From the NCBI GenBank assembly GCA_041301185.1, contig JBFYSV010000009.1:1-26592 (forward strand): a stretch of 26,592 nucleotides of DNA, given 5' to 3'. Shown piece by piece: positions 1 to 6,949 of this stretch. The notes under the pieces were generated by a model. That model did no database searches and was not told the origin of the DNA. It saw nothing but the letters and a program-made list of their open reading frames with translations. The translations under genes and the position numbers were made by a program. The DNA is from JAQBDA01 sp041301185. Lineage in GTDB: Bacteria > Chloroflexota > Anaerolineae > Anaerolineales > UBA4823. The first letter of the stretch is position 1; every line of letters starts with the position of its first letter.

Positions 1-408
1 CAGCTCTCACGAGCGACAAGCGACGATCTGCAGTTAATTGAAGGTGTCGGACCAAATACGGCTCAAGCGATCGTGGATTGGTTCTCTCGTCCTGCCAATC
101 GAAAAATCCTGGATAAGCTGCGATCAGCCGGCGTATGGCCCATAGTCAGCCAGGAAACAACATCGGACACTTCCAAGGGAAATCTGGCTGGCATGACCTT
201 TGTGGTCACAGGAACTATGGCGGATTTCACACGCCAGGGGGTTAAGGAGTATATTGAGTCACGTGGGGGCAAAGTAATCGATTCGGTCAGTAAGAATACC
301 AGTTACCTGGTTCTGGGTGAGAATCCCGGCTCCAAAGCAGAGAAGGCCAGATCGCTGGGAATCCCCATTTTGAGTGAAGGTGCTCTCCGGCAACTGGCGG
401 GGGAGTAG
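1..408 (+). CDS. ligA: NAD-dependent DNA ligase, C-terminal fragment (partial at left edge)
   Basis: The reading frame is open from base 1 and ends at TAG 406-408, giving the last 135 residues of a protein that starts outside the window. The fragment begins in a helix-hairpin-helix segment (LIEGVGPNTAQAIVDWF, about residues 13-29). A linker follows, then a complete BRCT domain from about residue 58 to the end (GMTFVVTGTM, then RGGKVIDSVSKNTSYLV and GENPGSKAEKA). HhH followed by a terminal BRCT is the tail architecture of bacterial NAD+-dependent ligase LigA, which seals nicks in replication and repair. The adenylation, OB and zinc-finger parts are not visible. The next gene starts 22 bp downstream with its own ribosome site, so co-transcription is likely. 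Confidence 0.93.
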   Translation, partial: QLSRATSDDLQLIEGVGPNTAQAIVDWFSRPANRKILDKLRSAGVWPIVSQETTSDTSKGNLAGMTFVVTGTMADFTRQGVKEYIESRGGKVIDSVSKNTSYLVLGENPGSKAEKARSLGIPILSEGALRQLAGE

Positions 409-430
409 TAAACGATCTTAGGAGAAAATC

Positions 431-1636
431 ATGGAAAAAATCAATGATGCAATAACCGAGCGGATCCAGGCGATGAACGCCCGGGTCAACATGCTCAAAA
501 GTGCGGACCTCTACTTCTACAACCAGCCCGTTACCGAACTGCGGGGTGGAGCCAGGGTCCTGGTGAACGGGCGCGAGATGGGTATGTACGCATCGTATAG
601 TTACCTGGGGCTGGTCGGACATCCCAAGATCAATGCCGCAGCTCGGGATGCCATCGACCGTTTCGGCACAGGTACGCATGGCGTGCGCACGCTGGCGGGA
701 AGCCTGACCCTGCACAGCGAGCTTGAGGAAACGATCTCAGAATTCAAGCAAACTGAGGCTGCGATAACTTACACGTCTGGGTACGCGACCAACTTGACGG
801 TGGTATCTACATTGGTTGGGCGGGGAGACTATGTCATATCGGATAAGCTCAACCATGCCAGTATTGTCGATGGGTGCTTGATGTCTGGAGCCAAGTTTGT
901 TCGATTCCGCCATAACGATATGGAATCCCTCGAGCAACGCCTGCAGCAAATTCCTTCCGAATCGGCGAAGATGGTGATTGCCGATTCGGTCTTCAGCATG
1001 GATGGAGATATTGTTGATTTTCCGAAAATGGTCGAGATCTGCCGGAAGTACAATGCCTGGCTGATGATCGACGAAGCCCATTCTGTCGGCGTGCTTGGTA
1101 AATCCGGGCGGGGAATCGAGGAGCATTTCAATATGCCGGGCAGTATCGATATCAAGATGGGCACATTGAGCAAGACAATCCCCTCGGTAGGCGGCTATGT
1201 GGCAGGAAAAAAGGATTTAATTGAATATTTACGCCATGCCAGCCGGGCATATATCTTTTCGGCGGCTTTACCGCCTGCTCAGGCTGCTGCAGCCAAAGCT
1301 GCGTTCGAGGTGATTTTAGAGGAACCCTGGCGGGTTGAGAAGCTCAACCAGAATGCCTCCCAGTTTATTACCGGCTTGAAAGAACGGGGTTTCGACACCC
1401 TCTACACCCAGACTGCCATCGTGCCGGTGATATGCGGTACTGATGAAATCGCCTTTTCCATGACCAGTGCTGCTCAGCACCAGGATGTCTTTGTCTTGCC
1501 GGTGGTCTCTCCAGCTGTCCCGCCTGGTCTTGCCCGGCTAAGAGCAACCGTGACTGCTGCGCATGAAACGGACGAGATCGAGCATGCCATGGATGTGATC
1601 TACCAGGCTGGTAAACAAATCGGCCTGGTCAACTAG
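431..1636 (+). CDS. Alpha-oxoamine synthase (KBL / AONS / SPT family), PLP-dependent
   Basis: This 401-residue fold-type I PLP enzyme has the usual length for alpha-oxoamine synthases, which condense an amino acid with an acyl-CoA and release CO2 and CoA. Visible motifs: THGVRTLAGSLTLHSELE at about 82-99, KLNHASIVDG with the ring-stacking His at 142, IDEAHSVGVLGKSGRG at 213-228 with Asp214 and His217, and the PLP lysine Lys248 in GTLSKTIPSVGGYVAG. Lys248 sits in a GT(L/F)SK..SVGG context, closer to serine palmitoyltransferase-like members than to the GT(F/L)GKA of AONS and KBL. A glycine C-acetyltransferase or biotin-pathway assignment is therefore not safe. The start ATG has a good ribosome site (AGGAGA, about 9 nt upstream). 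No biotin, sphingolipid or threonine genes lie nearby. The family is certain, the substrate is not. Confidence 0.9.
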   Translation: MEKINDAITERIQAMNARVNMLKSADLYFYNQPVTELRGGARVLVNGREMGMYASYSYLGLVGHPKINAAARDAIDRFGTGTHGVRTLAGSLTLHSELEETISEFKQTEAAITYTSGYATNLTVVSTLVGRGDYVISDKLNHASIVDGCLMSGAKFVRFRHNDMESLEQRLQQIPSESAKMVIADSVFSMDGDIVDFPKMVEICRKYNAWLMIDEAHSVGVLGKSGRGIEEHFNMPGSIDIKMGTLSKTIPSVGGYVAGKKDLIEYLRHASRAYIFSAALPPAQAAAAKAAFEVILEEPWRVEKLNQNASQFITGLKERGFDTLYTQTAIVPVICGTDEIAFSMTSAAQHQDVFVLPVVSPAVPPGLARLRATVTAAHETDEIEHAMDVIYQAGKQIGLVN

Positions 1637-1648
1637 CCGGCAGCGGTT

Positions 1649-2857
1649 GTGTCCTCAACTCCTTATTTACGCATCAAACCCGGCCGAGAAAAGTCTATCC
1701 TCCGCCGCCACCCCTGGATATTTTCTGGGGCGGTGGCGGAACTCATTGGAGATCCTGCACCAGGTGGAACAGTCGATATCCTGAGTGCGGATGGCGAGTG
1801 GTTGGGCAGAGCCGCGTACAGCCCAATTTCGCAAATCCGGGCACGTATCTGGTCCTGGGATGCGAACGAGGTGATCAATTCTGATTTCTTCCATAAAAGG
1901 CTGCGCCTGGCAATCGAAATGCGCCAGTCACTACCCCAGCTTATAAATTCAAATGGAACACGCCTGGTTCATGCCGAGTCGGACCGTTTACCAGGCTTGA
2001 TCATTGACCGCTACGCAGATTGGCTTGTTGTCCAGTTCTTATCCAGCGGGAGTGAATATTGGCGCCAGGCAATTATCGACGCTTTGGATGACCTCTTCCC
2101 AGGATCAGGAATTTACGAAAGGTCTGATGCGGAAGTTCGGAAATTGGAAGGGCTACCCGTGCGGACCGGTTTATTGCTGGGAGATGAACCCCCAGAGTTT
2201 ATTTCAATTAAAGAGAATGGATTGAAATTCCAGGTAGATATCCGCAACGGGCACAAAACCGGCTTTTACCTGGATCAGAGAGAGAATCGCCTCCGTATTC
2301 GCCAGAGCGTAGCAAACAAAGATGTGTTGGACTGTTTTTGCTACACCGGCGGATTTACTCTGGCATCTATCGCCGGGGGAGCAGCATCGGTGGTTGCGGT
2401 AGATGTATCTCCTGCTGCGCTTGCTTTATCACGGCAAAACATCGAGCTGAATGGCTTCTCCGCCCAAGGTGTGGAATTCATTCAGGGCGATGTCTTCCAG
2501 CTGTTGCGCACATATCGTGATTCTCGGCGGAGTTTCGATGTCGTCCTCCTTGATCCGCCAAAATTCGCCGCAACAGCTGCCGTGGCAGAGCGAGCTGCGC
2601 GTGGTTATAAAGACATCAACCTGCTCGCCCTGAAGCTTCTCCGCGAGGGTGGTTTGCTGGCAACCTTTTCCTGCTCGGGCGGAATTGATGCGGTTTTGTT
2701 TCAGCAAATTGTTGCCAGCGCTGCCCTGGATGCGGGTGCGGATGTTCAAATAGTCGACCGCCTGCACCAGGCTCCCGACCATCCGGTGAATTTGAGCTAT
2801 CCGGAGGGAGCGTACTTGAAGGGCCTGGTGGTATATAAAAGACCCGCAAGCGATTAA
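1649..2857 (+). CDS. rlmI: Class I SAM-dependent rRNA methyltransferase, RlmI-like
   Basis: The 402-residue length fits the RlmI/YccW family, which methylates C5 of a cytosine in 23S rRNA (C1962 in E. coli). A PUA-like RNA-binding domain fills about residues 4-75 (LRIKPGREKSILRRHPWIFSGAV). An EEHEE-type linker and the Rossmann methyltransferase domain follow. They include GFYLDQRENR at about 211, SAM motif I DVLDCFCYTGGFTL at about 224-237, the acidic VAVDVSP at about 249, and LLDPPKFA at about 299-306 as motif IV. TFSCSGG at about 339 holds the C-terminal Cys region. The GTG start lies 13 nt after the preceding stop with only a weak ribosome site, suggesting translational coupling. The last codons overlap the terminator of the convergent tmRNA gene. 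The exact target base is inferred from the family. Confidence 0.88.
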   Translation: MSSTPYLRIKPGREKSILRRHPWIFSGAVAELIGDPAPGGTVDILSADGEWLGRAAYSPISQIRARIWSWDANEVINSDFFHKRLRLAIEMRQSLPQLINSNGTRLVHAESDRLPGLIIDRYADWLVVQFLSSGSEYWRQAIIDALDDLFPGSGIYERSDAEVRKLEGLPVRTGLLLGDEPPEFISIKENGLKFQVDIRNGHKTGFYLDQRENRLRIRQSVANKDVLDCFCYTGGFTLASIAGGAASVVAVDVSPAALALSRQNIELNGFSAQGVEFIQGDVFQLLRTYRDSRRSFDVVLLDPPKFAATAAVAERAARGYKDINLLALKLLREGGLLATFSCSGGIDAVLFQQIVASAALDAGADVQIVDRLHQAPDHPVNLSYPEGAYLKGLVVYKRPASD

Positions 2858-2871
2858 GGCCTGGCGGGTCT
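2831..2871 (-). terminator. Rho-independent terminator of ssrA, inside the rlmI 3' end
   Basis: On the minus strand an 8-bp stem AGACCCGC/GCGGGTCT (2864-2871 with 2840-2847) is followed directly by TTTTATATAC. It starts 5 nt past the mature tmRNA 3' end. The left arm and T-tract lie in the last codons of the convergent rlmI gene, whose stop (2855-2857) is in the loop. Confidence 0.85.
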
Positions 2872-2876
2872 CTGAG

Positions 2877-3273
2877 TGGAGATGTCGGGATTCGAACCCG
2901 AGTCCGAAAGAATCGTCCCTCGAACGTCTACGAGCGTAGTCTGTCCTTGGTTTTCGTCAGGGTATCCGTGACCGACAACTGGATACTCCGCTTAGCTGCT
3001 AAAGCCCGAAAGCTCCTCTTTCACCTGTTTAGCAGCATATACCAGGTGGCACGCCAACTTTTTGACGCCCAGTCCTACCTCCGGTTAGCGAGCGGGGCAG
3101 GTGGACGTGATCCTTCTATGAGGACCAGCCGCTGGCTCCTCGCTTATGCAGCGAGAGGCAGAGCAGCGTAGTTAGTGCGGTTGGCACTTGTTTTTTTGCG
3201 CTGATTTTTCGAGGTCGGCGCCTCTCGGCTCGCAGTTCGGGGCTAGCCTCTCCCGTCGAAGCCTGTCATCCCC
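2877..3273 (-). ncRNA. ssrA: tmRNA (transfer-messenger RNA), one-piece form
   Basis: tmRNA frees stalled ribosomes by acting first as alanyl-tRNA, then as an mRNA that adds a degradation tag. On the minus strand the 5' end GGGGATGACAGGCTTCGACG starts at 3273. The 3' end at 2877-2884 reads CATCTCC plus discriminator A and closes the 7-bp acceptor stem with one G-U pair. CCA is not encoded. The T-arm GGGTTCGAATCCC is intact. The tag frame lies at 3144-3185 and reads (A)NRTNYAALPLAA-stop, with TAA at 3144-3146 and GCC as resume codon. The Ala-rich hydrophobic end is typical of a ClpXP/ClpAP target. The order tRNA-like 5' half, tag, pseudoknots, 3' half shows it is not the split two-piece type. 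Ends are inferred from pairing and are good to within a base or two. Confidence 0.97.
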
Positions 3274-3283
3274 GTACCAACCC

Positions 3284-3289
3284 ATTATA
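3284..3289 (-). promoter_or_regulatory. -10 box of ssrA
   Basis: The minus strand reads TATAAT, a perfect -10, ending 10 nt before the mature tmRNA 5' G at 3273. I see no convincing -35 hexamer at 16-18 bp. The sigma-factor gene diverges from the same short region. Confidence 0.7.
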
Positions 3290-3350
3290 CATCAAAAAGT
3301 TGTTACACCTTACGATTTTGTTGTTCGTGATATACTCTGAGCAACCAATC

Positions 3351-3397
3351 AACCCCGGTGGGGTTTCTTATCATAGAAACGCTCACCTACTGGTGAG
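3351..3397 (+). promoter_or_regulatory. Two leader hairpins ahead of the ECF sigma gene; the second covers its ribosome site
   Basis: The first hairpin is AACCCC/GGGGTT (3351-3356 with 3360-3365). The second is a perfect CTCACC-tact-GGTGAG (3382-3387 with 3392-3397). The right arm of the second overlaps the start of the Shine-Dalgarno stretch GGTGAGGAG, just before the ATG at 3402. Folding would partly mask the ribosome site, so translational control is possible. That role is inference. Confidence 0.5.
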
Positions 3398-3401
3398 GAG
3401 T

Positions 3402-3992
3402 ATGCTGGATACGAGTGATGAAACCGCCCTGGTTCTTGCGGCACAGGGTGATGGTGAAGCTTTTGGCGTTCTTTATGAGCGTTATTTGGGACGCATTTAC
3501 ACATATATCTATTACCGTACGGGTAATAGTGAGGATGCCGAAGACTTAACCGCCCGGGTATTCTTTCGGGCAATGCGCCACATCGGCAATTACCGCCACC
3601 GCGGGCTGCCATTTTCGGCCTGGTTGTACCGCATTGCTCACAACCTGGTTGCTAACTGGCACCGCGATAATAGCCGCCGGAAAGAGGTACCTCTGGACGA
3701 CACCCTGATGATACGGCATCAGGGAGATCATCCGGAGCACGAGTTGGTAATCAATGAGGAACGCAACCGCTTATTGCAGGTGATCCGTAATTTGCCTGCA
3801 GACAGGCAACAGCTTTTGATCCTTAAATTCGTCGAGCATATGTCGAATGCACAAATCGGCGAGATAATGGGGCGCTCGGAAGGTGCAGTAAAATCCTTGT
3901 ATCACCGTACTTTGCTTAATTTGCGCCTGGAGTACGAACAAATCGGTGGTGATTGGCATTCAGGGAACAATGGATCGGATCTTGGAGAGTGA
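3402..3992 (+). CDS. ECF-type RNA polymerase sigma factor (sigma-70 family)
   Basis: This 196-residue protein has the two-domain layout of extracytoplasmic-function sigma factors. The sigma-2 region (about 8-85: GDGEAFGVLYERYLGRIYTY, then DAEDLTARVFFRAM, then FSAWLYRIAHN) binds core polymerase and the -10 element. The sigma-4 helix-turn-helix (about 125-180: LPADRQQLLILKFVEHMSNA, then IGEIMGRSEGAVKSLYHRTL) reads the -35. I start at ATG 3402 because GAGGAG lies 5 nt upstream and the sigma-2 homology begins a few residues in. A start at 3300 would add an unrelated hydrophobic leader across the hairpins. A small membrane protein starts about 20 nt after the stop and is the likely partner or anti-sigma factor. 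The regulon is not deducible here. Confidence 0.93.
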   Translation: MLDTSDETALVLAAQGDGEAFGVLYERYLGRIYTYIYYRTGNSEDAEDLTARVFFRAMRHIGNYRHRGLPFSAWLYRIAHNLVANWHRDNSRRKEVPLDDTLMIRHQGDHPEHELVINEERNRLLQVIRNLPADRQQLLILKFVEHMSNAQIGEIMGRSEGAVKSLYHRTLLNLRLEYEQIGGDWHSGNNGSDLGE

Positions 3993-4012
3993 ACAATCGT
4001 ATGAGGTGGAAG

Positions 4013-4351
4013 ATGAAAATCATCAAGTGGGGTCAATCAAATGAGGAGTTGGACATAGCGGGAATGGAGATGTTACTACAAACTTCTCTGCAACCCGTAG
4101 AACCCCGTCCTGAATTTAAGCGCAGGCTGCATACTCAGGTAATAAGGCAATTTCAGCCGGTCCAGGATGAGGTAAAGACTATCAAACAGCGCAGAGTGTG
4201 GATGGTTTCTGCCAGCCTGGTTGGCGGTGTTTTGACGATTTTTATGGGTGTGCGGTTCGTGATGACCCTGATTGCGATGATCGGGCTGATATTACAATTC
4301 CGGAAGGAAAATGAGAACAGGCAAGTCGTCGCGCTTCGCCAGGTTCGCTAG
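4013..4351 (+). CDS. Small membrane protein, possible anti-sigma partner
   Basis: This 112-residue protein lies directly behind the ECF sigma gene. It has a soluble N-terminal part (about 1-58) with PVEPRPEFKRRLHTQVIRQ, followed by a hydrophobic stretch at about 62-95 (WMVSASLVGGVLTIFMGV, then VMTLIAMIGLILQF). That stretch could be two short transmembrane helices or one long one. A charged tail follows. I see no ZAS zinc motif (HxxxCxxC), so it is not a classical zinc anti-sigma factor, and its role rests on position and topology only. The start is chosen at ATG 4013 because GAGGTG lies just upstream. ATG 4001, four codons earlier, is the alternative but has a poorly spaced ribosome site. A strong terminator follows the stop. 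Confidence 0.7.
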   Translation: MKIIKWGQSNEELDIAGMEMLLQTSLQPVEPRPEFKRRLHTQVIRQFQPVQDEVKTIKQRRVWMVSASLVGGVLTIFMGVRFVMTLIAMIGLILQFRKENENRQVVALRQVR

Positions 4352-4374
4352 ATTCAATTCACTATGATCTTGAG

Positions 4375-4420
4375 ATGGGTGTCATGCAGTGCAATACACT
4401 GCATGACACCCATTTTAGTT
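4375..4420 (+). terminator. Strong rho-independent terminator closing the sigma-factor operon
   Basis: A perfect 17-bp stem, ATGGGTGTCATGCAGTG (4375-4391) with its complement 4397-4413, has a 5-nt loop CAATA. It is followed on the plus strand by TTTAGTTTT. It sits between convergent genes. The minus-strand side lacks a T-tract, but the hairpin may also slow transcription arriving from the cupin gene. Confidence 0.88.
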
Positions 4421-4440
4421 TTACGGCAGATAAGATTGCT

Positions 4441-5121
4441 TTATTTTATCTGAAGTAGCAATAAGAGCATTGTAACCGGGGTTTTTGCTTTGACACTGTG
4501 GGGGAGTTTGGCATCCATGTGAACCCAGGTGCCAGGTTGAGCCTTTTGGGCGTCGCCGCCCAGGGTAAGGTCCGCTTCGCCGGAAATAAAGTATAGAATT
4601 GCTGGTGATGAGGCGGTATGCTCAGATAGCTCCTGCCCGGTGTCAAAGCCGAAGAGAATCGCTTTTATCTGCTCATCAGAATAAAATGTCCGGCTGATAA
4701 TGCTGTTCTCGGGAATGGCAGGAATCTCATGAGCGAGATCTGCCAAAAATTGGTAGGGCAGTGTCATCACATCTCCTAGGTTATTGAAATCGAGTAGTTT
4801 TTCAATCAGCCACCTGGCTTCGGAGATCAGGTCAATATCCATGGGCAAAATGTGCTCCGGGGTAACTCTTATCAAAAAGTGGGAAGCAACCTGACTGACC
4901 TCGTTGGGGATTTGGTCTATTACGCATAGATATTTGAGCCGATCGTAAGCGCTGGGTCCAGGATCGGGAAAGCCGTTATTATTAAGATATTCTCCAGCTG
5001 CAATCCCGGCTGCTCTTCGAGCACATACCCGGGCTTTGCCCTCATTTCCTTCTGCTCGAGCGCTGATTGCATGATCCAACTCGGCTTGAATCTGGGCGTA
5101 CAGGGGGTTTTGTTTGATCAC
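4441..5121 (-). CDS. Hypothetical protein: HEPN-like N-terminus plus C-terminal cupin domain
   Basis: The 226-residue protein has two visible parts. Residues 1 to about 115 are all-helical (YAQIQAELDHAISARAEGN, then KARVCARRAAGIAAGEYL) and look HEPN-like. I see no clear RxxxxH RNase motif, so enzymatic activity is not claimed. Residues about 135-226 form a small cupin: LYFISGEADLTLGG, then PGTWVHMDAKLPHSVKA, with two His that could bind metal or a small ligand. This half resembles the stand-alone cupins used as sensing or binding modules. The GTG start lies 6 nt after a TAGAAT -10 box, so the message is probably leaderless, like that of the divergent gene. No partner gene reveals the function. 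Confidence 0.72.
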   Translation of the reverse strand: MIKQNPLYAQIQAELDHAISARAEGNEGKARVCARRAAGIAAGEYLNNNGFPDPGPSAYDRLKYLCVIDQIPNEVSQVASHFLIRVTPEHILPMDIDLISEARWLIEKLLDFNNLGDVMTLPYQFLADLAHEIPAIPENSIISRTFYSDEQIKAILFGFDTGQELSEHTASSPAILYFISGEADLTLGGDAQKAQPGTWVHMDAKLPHSVKAKTPVTMLLLLLQIK

Positions 5122-5127
5122 GCAATA

Positions 5128-5181
5128 ATTCTATCACGCCGGGAGTGATTCTTGACGATCCAGGTATATCCCCATTAGAAT
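5128..5181. promoter_or_regulatory. Divergent promoter pair, both predicted to give leaderless mRNAs
   Basis: Rightward: TTGACG (5152-5157), an 18-bp spacer, TAGAAT (5176-5181), then 6 nt to ATG 5188. Leftward: extended -10 TGATAGAAT (minus strand; hexamer at 5133-5128), then 6 nt to GTG 5121. Neither start has a Shine-Dalgarno sequence. Transcription starting 6-7 nt past each -10 would begin at or within a base of the start codons. The -35 zones overlap at 5151-5157. Confidence 0.65.
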
Positions 5182-5187
5182 AGACCC

Positions 5188-5415
5188 ATGACCCGAGATC
5201 TACGGCGCTACGCCCGGCAAACAAACGTACGGTTGTTGATTGGTTTTGTTATTCTTCTATTCCTGGTGGGGGATGGCTTTATCTATTTCTTTTATGGGAG
5301 AAACGCAGCAATCCTGGGATTGACCTGCATGTTGTTCGGATTGGCACCCCTGCTCCTCATCTGGCTTGCGTTATGGATCCTGGACTTGATTGTCCGGCGG
5401 GCGAACCCGGACTGA
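5188..5415 (+). CDS. Small two-helix membrane protein, function unknown
   Basis: This 75-residue protein has a basic N-terminus (MTRDLRRYARQTNVR) and two hydrophobic helices at about 16-36 (LLIGFVILLFLVGDGFIYFF) and 42-68 (ILGLTCMLFGLAPLLLIWLA and on). It ends in a short basic tail. The positive-inside rule puts both ends in the cytoplasm. I do not recognise a family. A good promoter directly ahead and the next gene 18 nt behind suggest a two-gene operon with the hydrolase. Confidence 0.75.
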   Translation: MTRDLRRYARQTNVRLLIGFVILLFLVGDGFIYFFYGRNAAILGLTCMLFGLAPLLLIWLALWILDLIVRRANPD

Positions 5416-5433
5416 CACGAGGCAATCAAGCAG

Positions 5434-6090
5434 ATGAGATCTCACCAAGCAATGATCGAAGTTGATGGCTGGATCATTGGACAGCGAATACCCACTACGC
5501 CTGAACCCCATCCCGTGATCGTACTGCTGCATGGTTGGACAGGCGATGAGAACTCGATGCGGGTTTTTATGCCCAAACTGCCCCGGGATGCTTTGCTGCT
5601 TGCCCCGCGTGGACTGTACTCGACCCCGCTCGGCGGTTACGGCTGGCATACTTACAAACCGGATTACTGGCCCTGGGTCGATGATTTTCAATCTGCTATT
5701 GAGGGGTTGATTAATGTGTTGACCCCCGAGAACTTCCCCGGGGGTGATTTCACACAATTTAGCCTGGTAGGTTTCAGCCAGGGTGCTGCCCTTAGCTATG
5801 CGTTTTCCCTGGAGCATCCCTGGCTGGTGTCACGGATCGCCGGTTTATCTGGCTTTTTACCCGAGGGCGCTGCCGCGCTGGCTCGCAACCTGCCTCTCCA
5901 AGGCAAGCCGATCTTTATCACGCATGGCACACTGGATACCCTGGTGCCTGTTGAACGGGCTCGCCAGGCTGCCTCCACTCTGCAACTTGCCGGGGCAAGT
6001 GTATCCTATTGCGAGGAAGAAGTCGGTCACAAGCTCAGTGCAAGCTGCTTTCGGGGCCTGGAAAACTATTTTTCAAAAGCTAATCCGTAA
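5434..6090 (+). CDS. Alpha/beta hydrolase, phospholipase/carboxylesterase type
   Basis: This 218-residue cytoplasmic serine hydrolase has the compact size of the phospholipase/carboxylesterase (YpfH/EstB-like) family. The oxyanion region is VIVLLHGWTGDENSM at about 28-42. The nucleophile is Ser115 in the elbow GFSQGAA. The acid is probably Asp168 (THGTLDTLVP) and the base His199 (EEVGHKLS). There is no signal peptide. It follows the small membrane protein by 18 nt and is convergent with the flavoprotein gene, with 13 bp between the stops and no obvious terminator in that gap. The substrate cannot be read from the sequence. Esters or acyl-thioesters are the family norm. Confidence 0.88.
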   Translation: MRSHQAMIEVDGWIIGQRIPTTPEPHPVIVLLHGWTGDENSMRVFMPKLPRDALLLAPRGLYSTPLGGYGWHTYKPDYWPWVDDFQSAIEGLINVLTPENFPGGDFTQFSLVGFSQGAALSYAFSLEHPWLVSRIAGLSGFLPEGAAALARNLPLQGKPIFITHGTLDTLVPVERARQAASTLQLAGASVSYCEEEVGHKLSASCFRGLENYFSKANP

Positions 6091-6103
6091 TTTGCCTCTC
6101 TTC

Positions 6104-6949
6104 TTACAAAAAGCTCTCCAGTAATCCGCCGACCTCTTGCATCGTGAATACAGGTCCATCCACGCAGACCAGCTTATCTCCCAGGTTGCAGCGCCCGCAT
6201 TTTCCCACGCCACAGTGCATGCGCGCCTCCAGGGTTACATAATTTTGATCTGATGCAAATCCTAGTTTCTCTACCAGCAGCTTGTTCACAAAATGGATCA
6301 TGATCGGTGGTCCACAGGTGATGGTGACGGCATTCTCCGGAGAGGGGGAGACTCGCTCTAGAAGATCAGTAATCAGACCGGTATGGTGGTCCCATCGATC
6401 ATCAGGGTTGTCCACGGTCAGGTGGAGCTGGGTGTCCGGCGCGCTGCGCCACTCGTCGTACTCATCGGTGAACACGAGCAGGGATGGGTGGCGGGCAGCC
6501 CACAGAATGGTTAGATCACCATAGTCCTGGCGGTGATCAAGCACGGTTTGGATCACGGGACGCAAAGGAGCGCCTCCGATCCCGCCCCCTAAAACGATCA
6601 GATTCTTGCCTTTGAAGGACTCCATGGGAAAGCAATTTCCCAGCGGACCGCGCACGCCGATAATATCTCCATCACCCAGCTCGTGCAGCCCGGTGGTGAC
6701 TGAGCCCAGCCTCTGTACGGCAAAATCGAGCATGTAGCCTCTTTCGGTGGTCGAGGCTATTCCGAAAGGTGCCTCGCCGATCCCAAATGCAGAGAGAAAA
6801 GCAAACTGACCGGGCTGGTAATCCAGGAAATTCTGGCTCCCGCCATTTAGCAGCTCTACACTGAAGAGCTTGATTTCATTGCCAAGCTCTTTCAAGCTCA
6901 CGACCCTGCCCAGGCATGGCTCCATGGGGTTAAGACTATCGTTTGTCAT
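6104..6949 (-). CDS. FAD/NAD(P)H-binding electron-transfer subunit, FlxA-like
   Basis: This 281-residue ferredoxin-reductase-like subunit is related to FlxA, AsrB and the sulfhydrogenase gamma subunit. The FAD barrel spans about 10-110 (YQPGQFAF at 44-51, PFGIAST in the flavin-motif position). The NAD(P) domain spans about 115-225 (LIVLGGGIGGAPLRP and the nicotinamide-site TCGPPIM at 211-217). The C-terminal [2Fe-2S] loop has Cys246, Cys251, Cys254 and Cys262 (CGVGKCGRC...C). The likely role is to oxidise NAD(P)H, or reduce NAD(P)+, and pass electrons through the cluster to the FeS and HdrA subunits. It is the last gene of the Hdr/Flx operon and overlaps the upstream gene by 4 nt, which implies coupled translation. 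Its presence argues for a nicotinamide rather than H2 or formate as the electron carrier. Confidence 0.87.
   Translation of the reverse strand: MTNDSLNPMEPCLGRVVSLKELGNEIKLFSVELLNGGSQNFLDYQPGQFAFLSAFGIGEAPFGIASTTERGYMLDFAVQRLGSVTTGLHELGDGDIIGVRGPLGNCFPMESFKGKNLIVLGGGIGGAPLRPVIQTVLDHRQDYGDLTILWAARHPSLLVFTDEYDEWRSAPDTQLHLTVDNPDDRWDHHTGLITDLLERVSPSPENAVTITCGPPIMIHFVNKLLVEKLGFASDQNYVTLEARMHCGVGKCGRCNLGDKLVCVDGPVFTMQEVGGLLESFL

Noticed and set aside
2947..3171. Plus-strand 74-codon open frame
   Set aside because: It lies wholly inside the tmRNA gene on the other strand and shows no protein-like pattern or ribosome site.
3300..3401. Longer N-terminus for the ECF sigma factor
   Set aside because: The extra 34 codons cross the two leader hairpins, resemble no sigma region, and the ATG at 3402 has a strong ribosome site.
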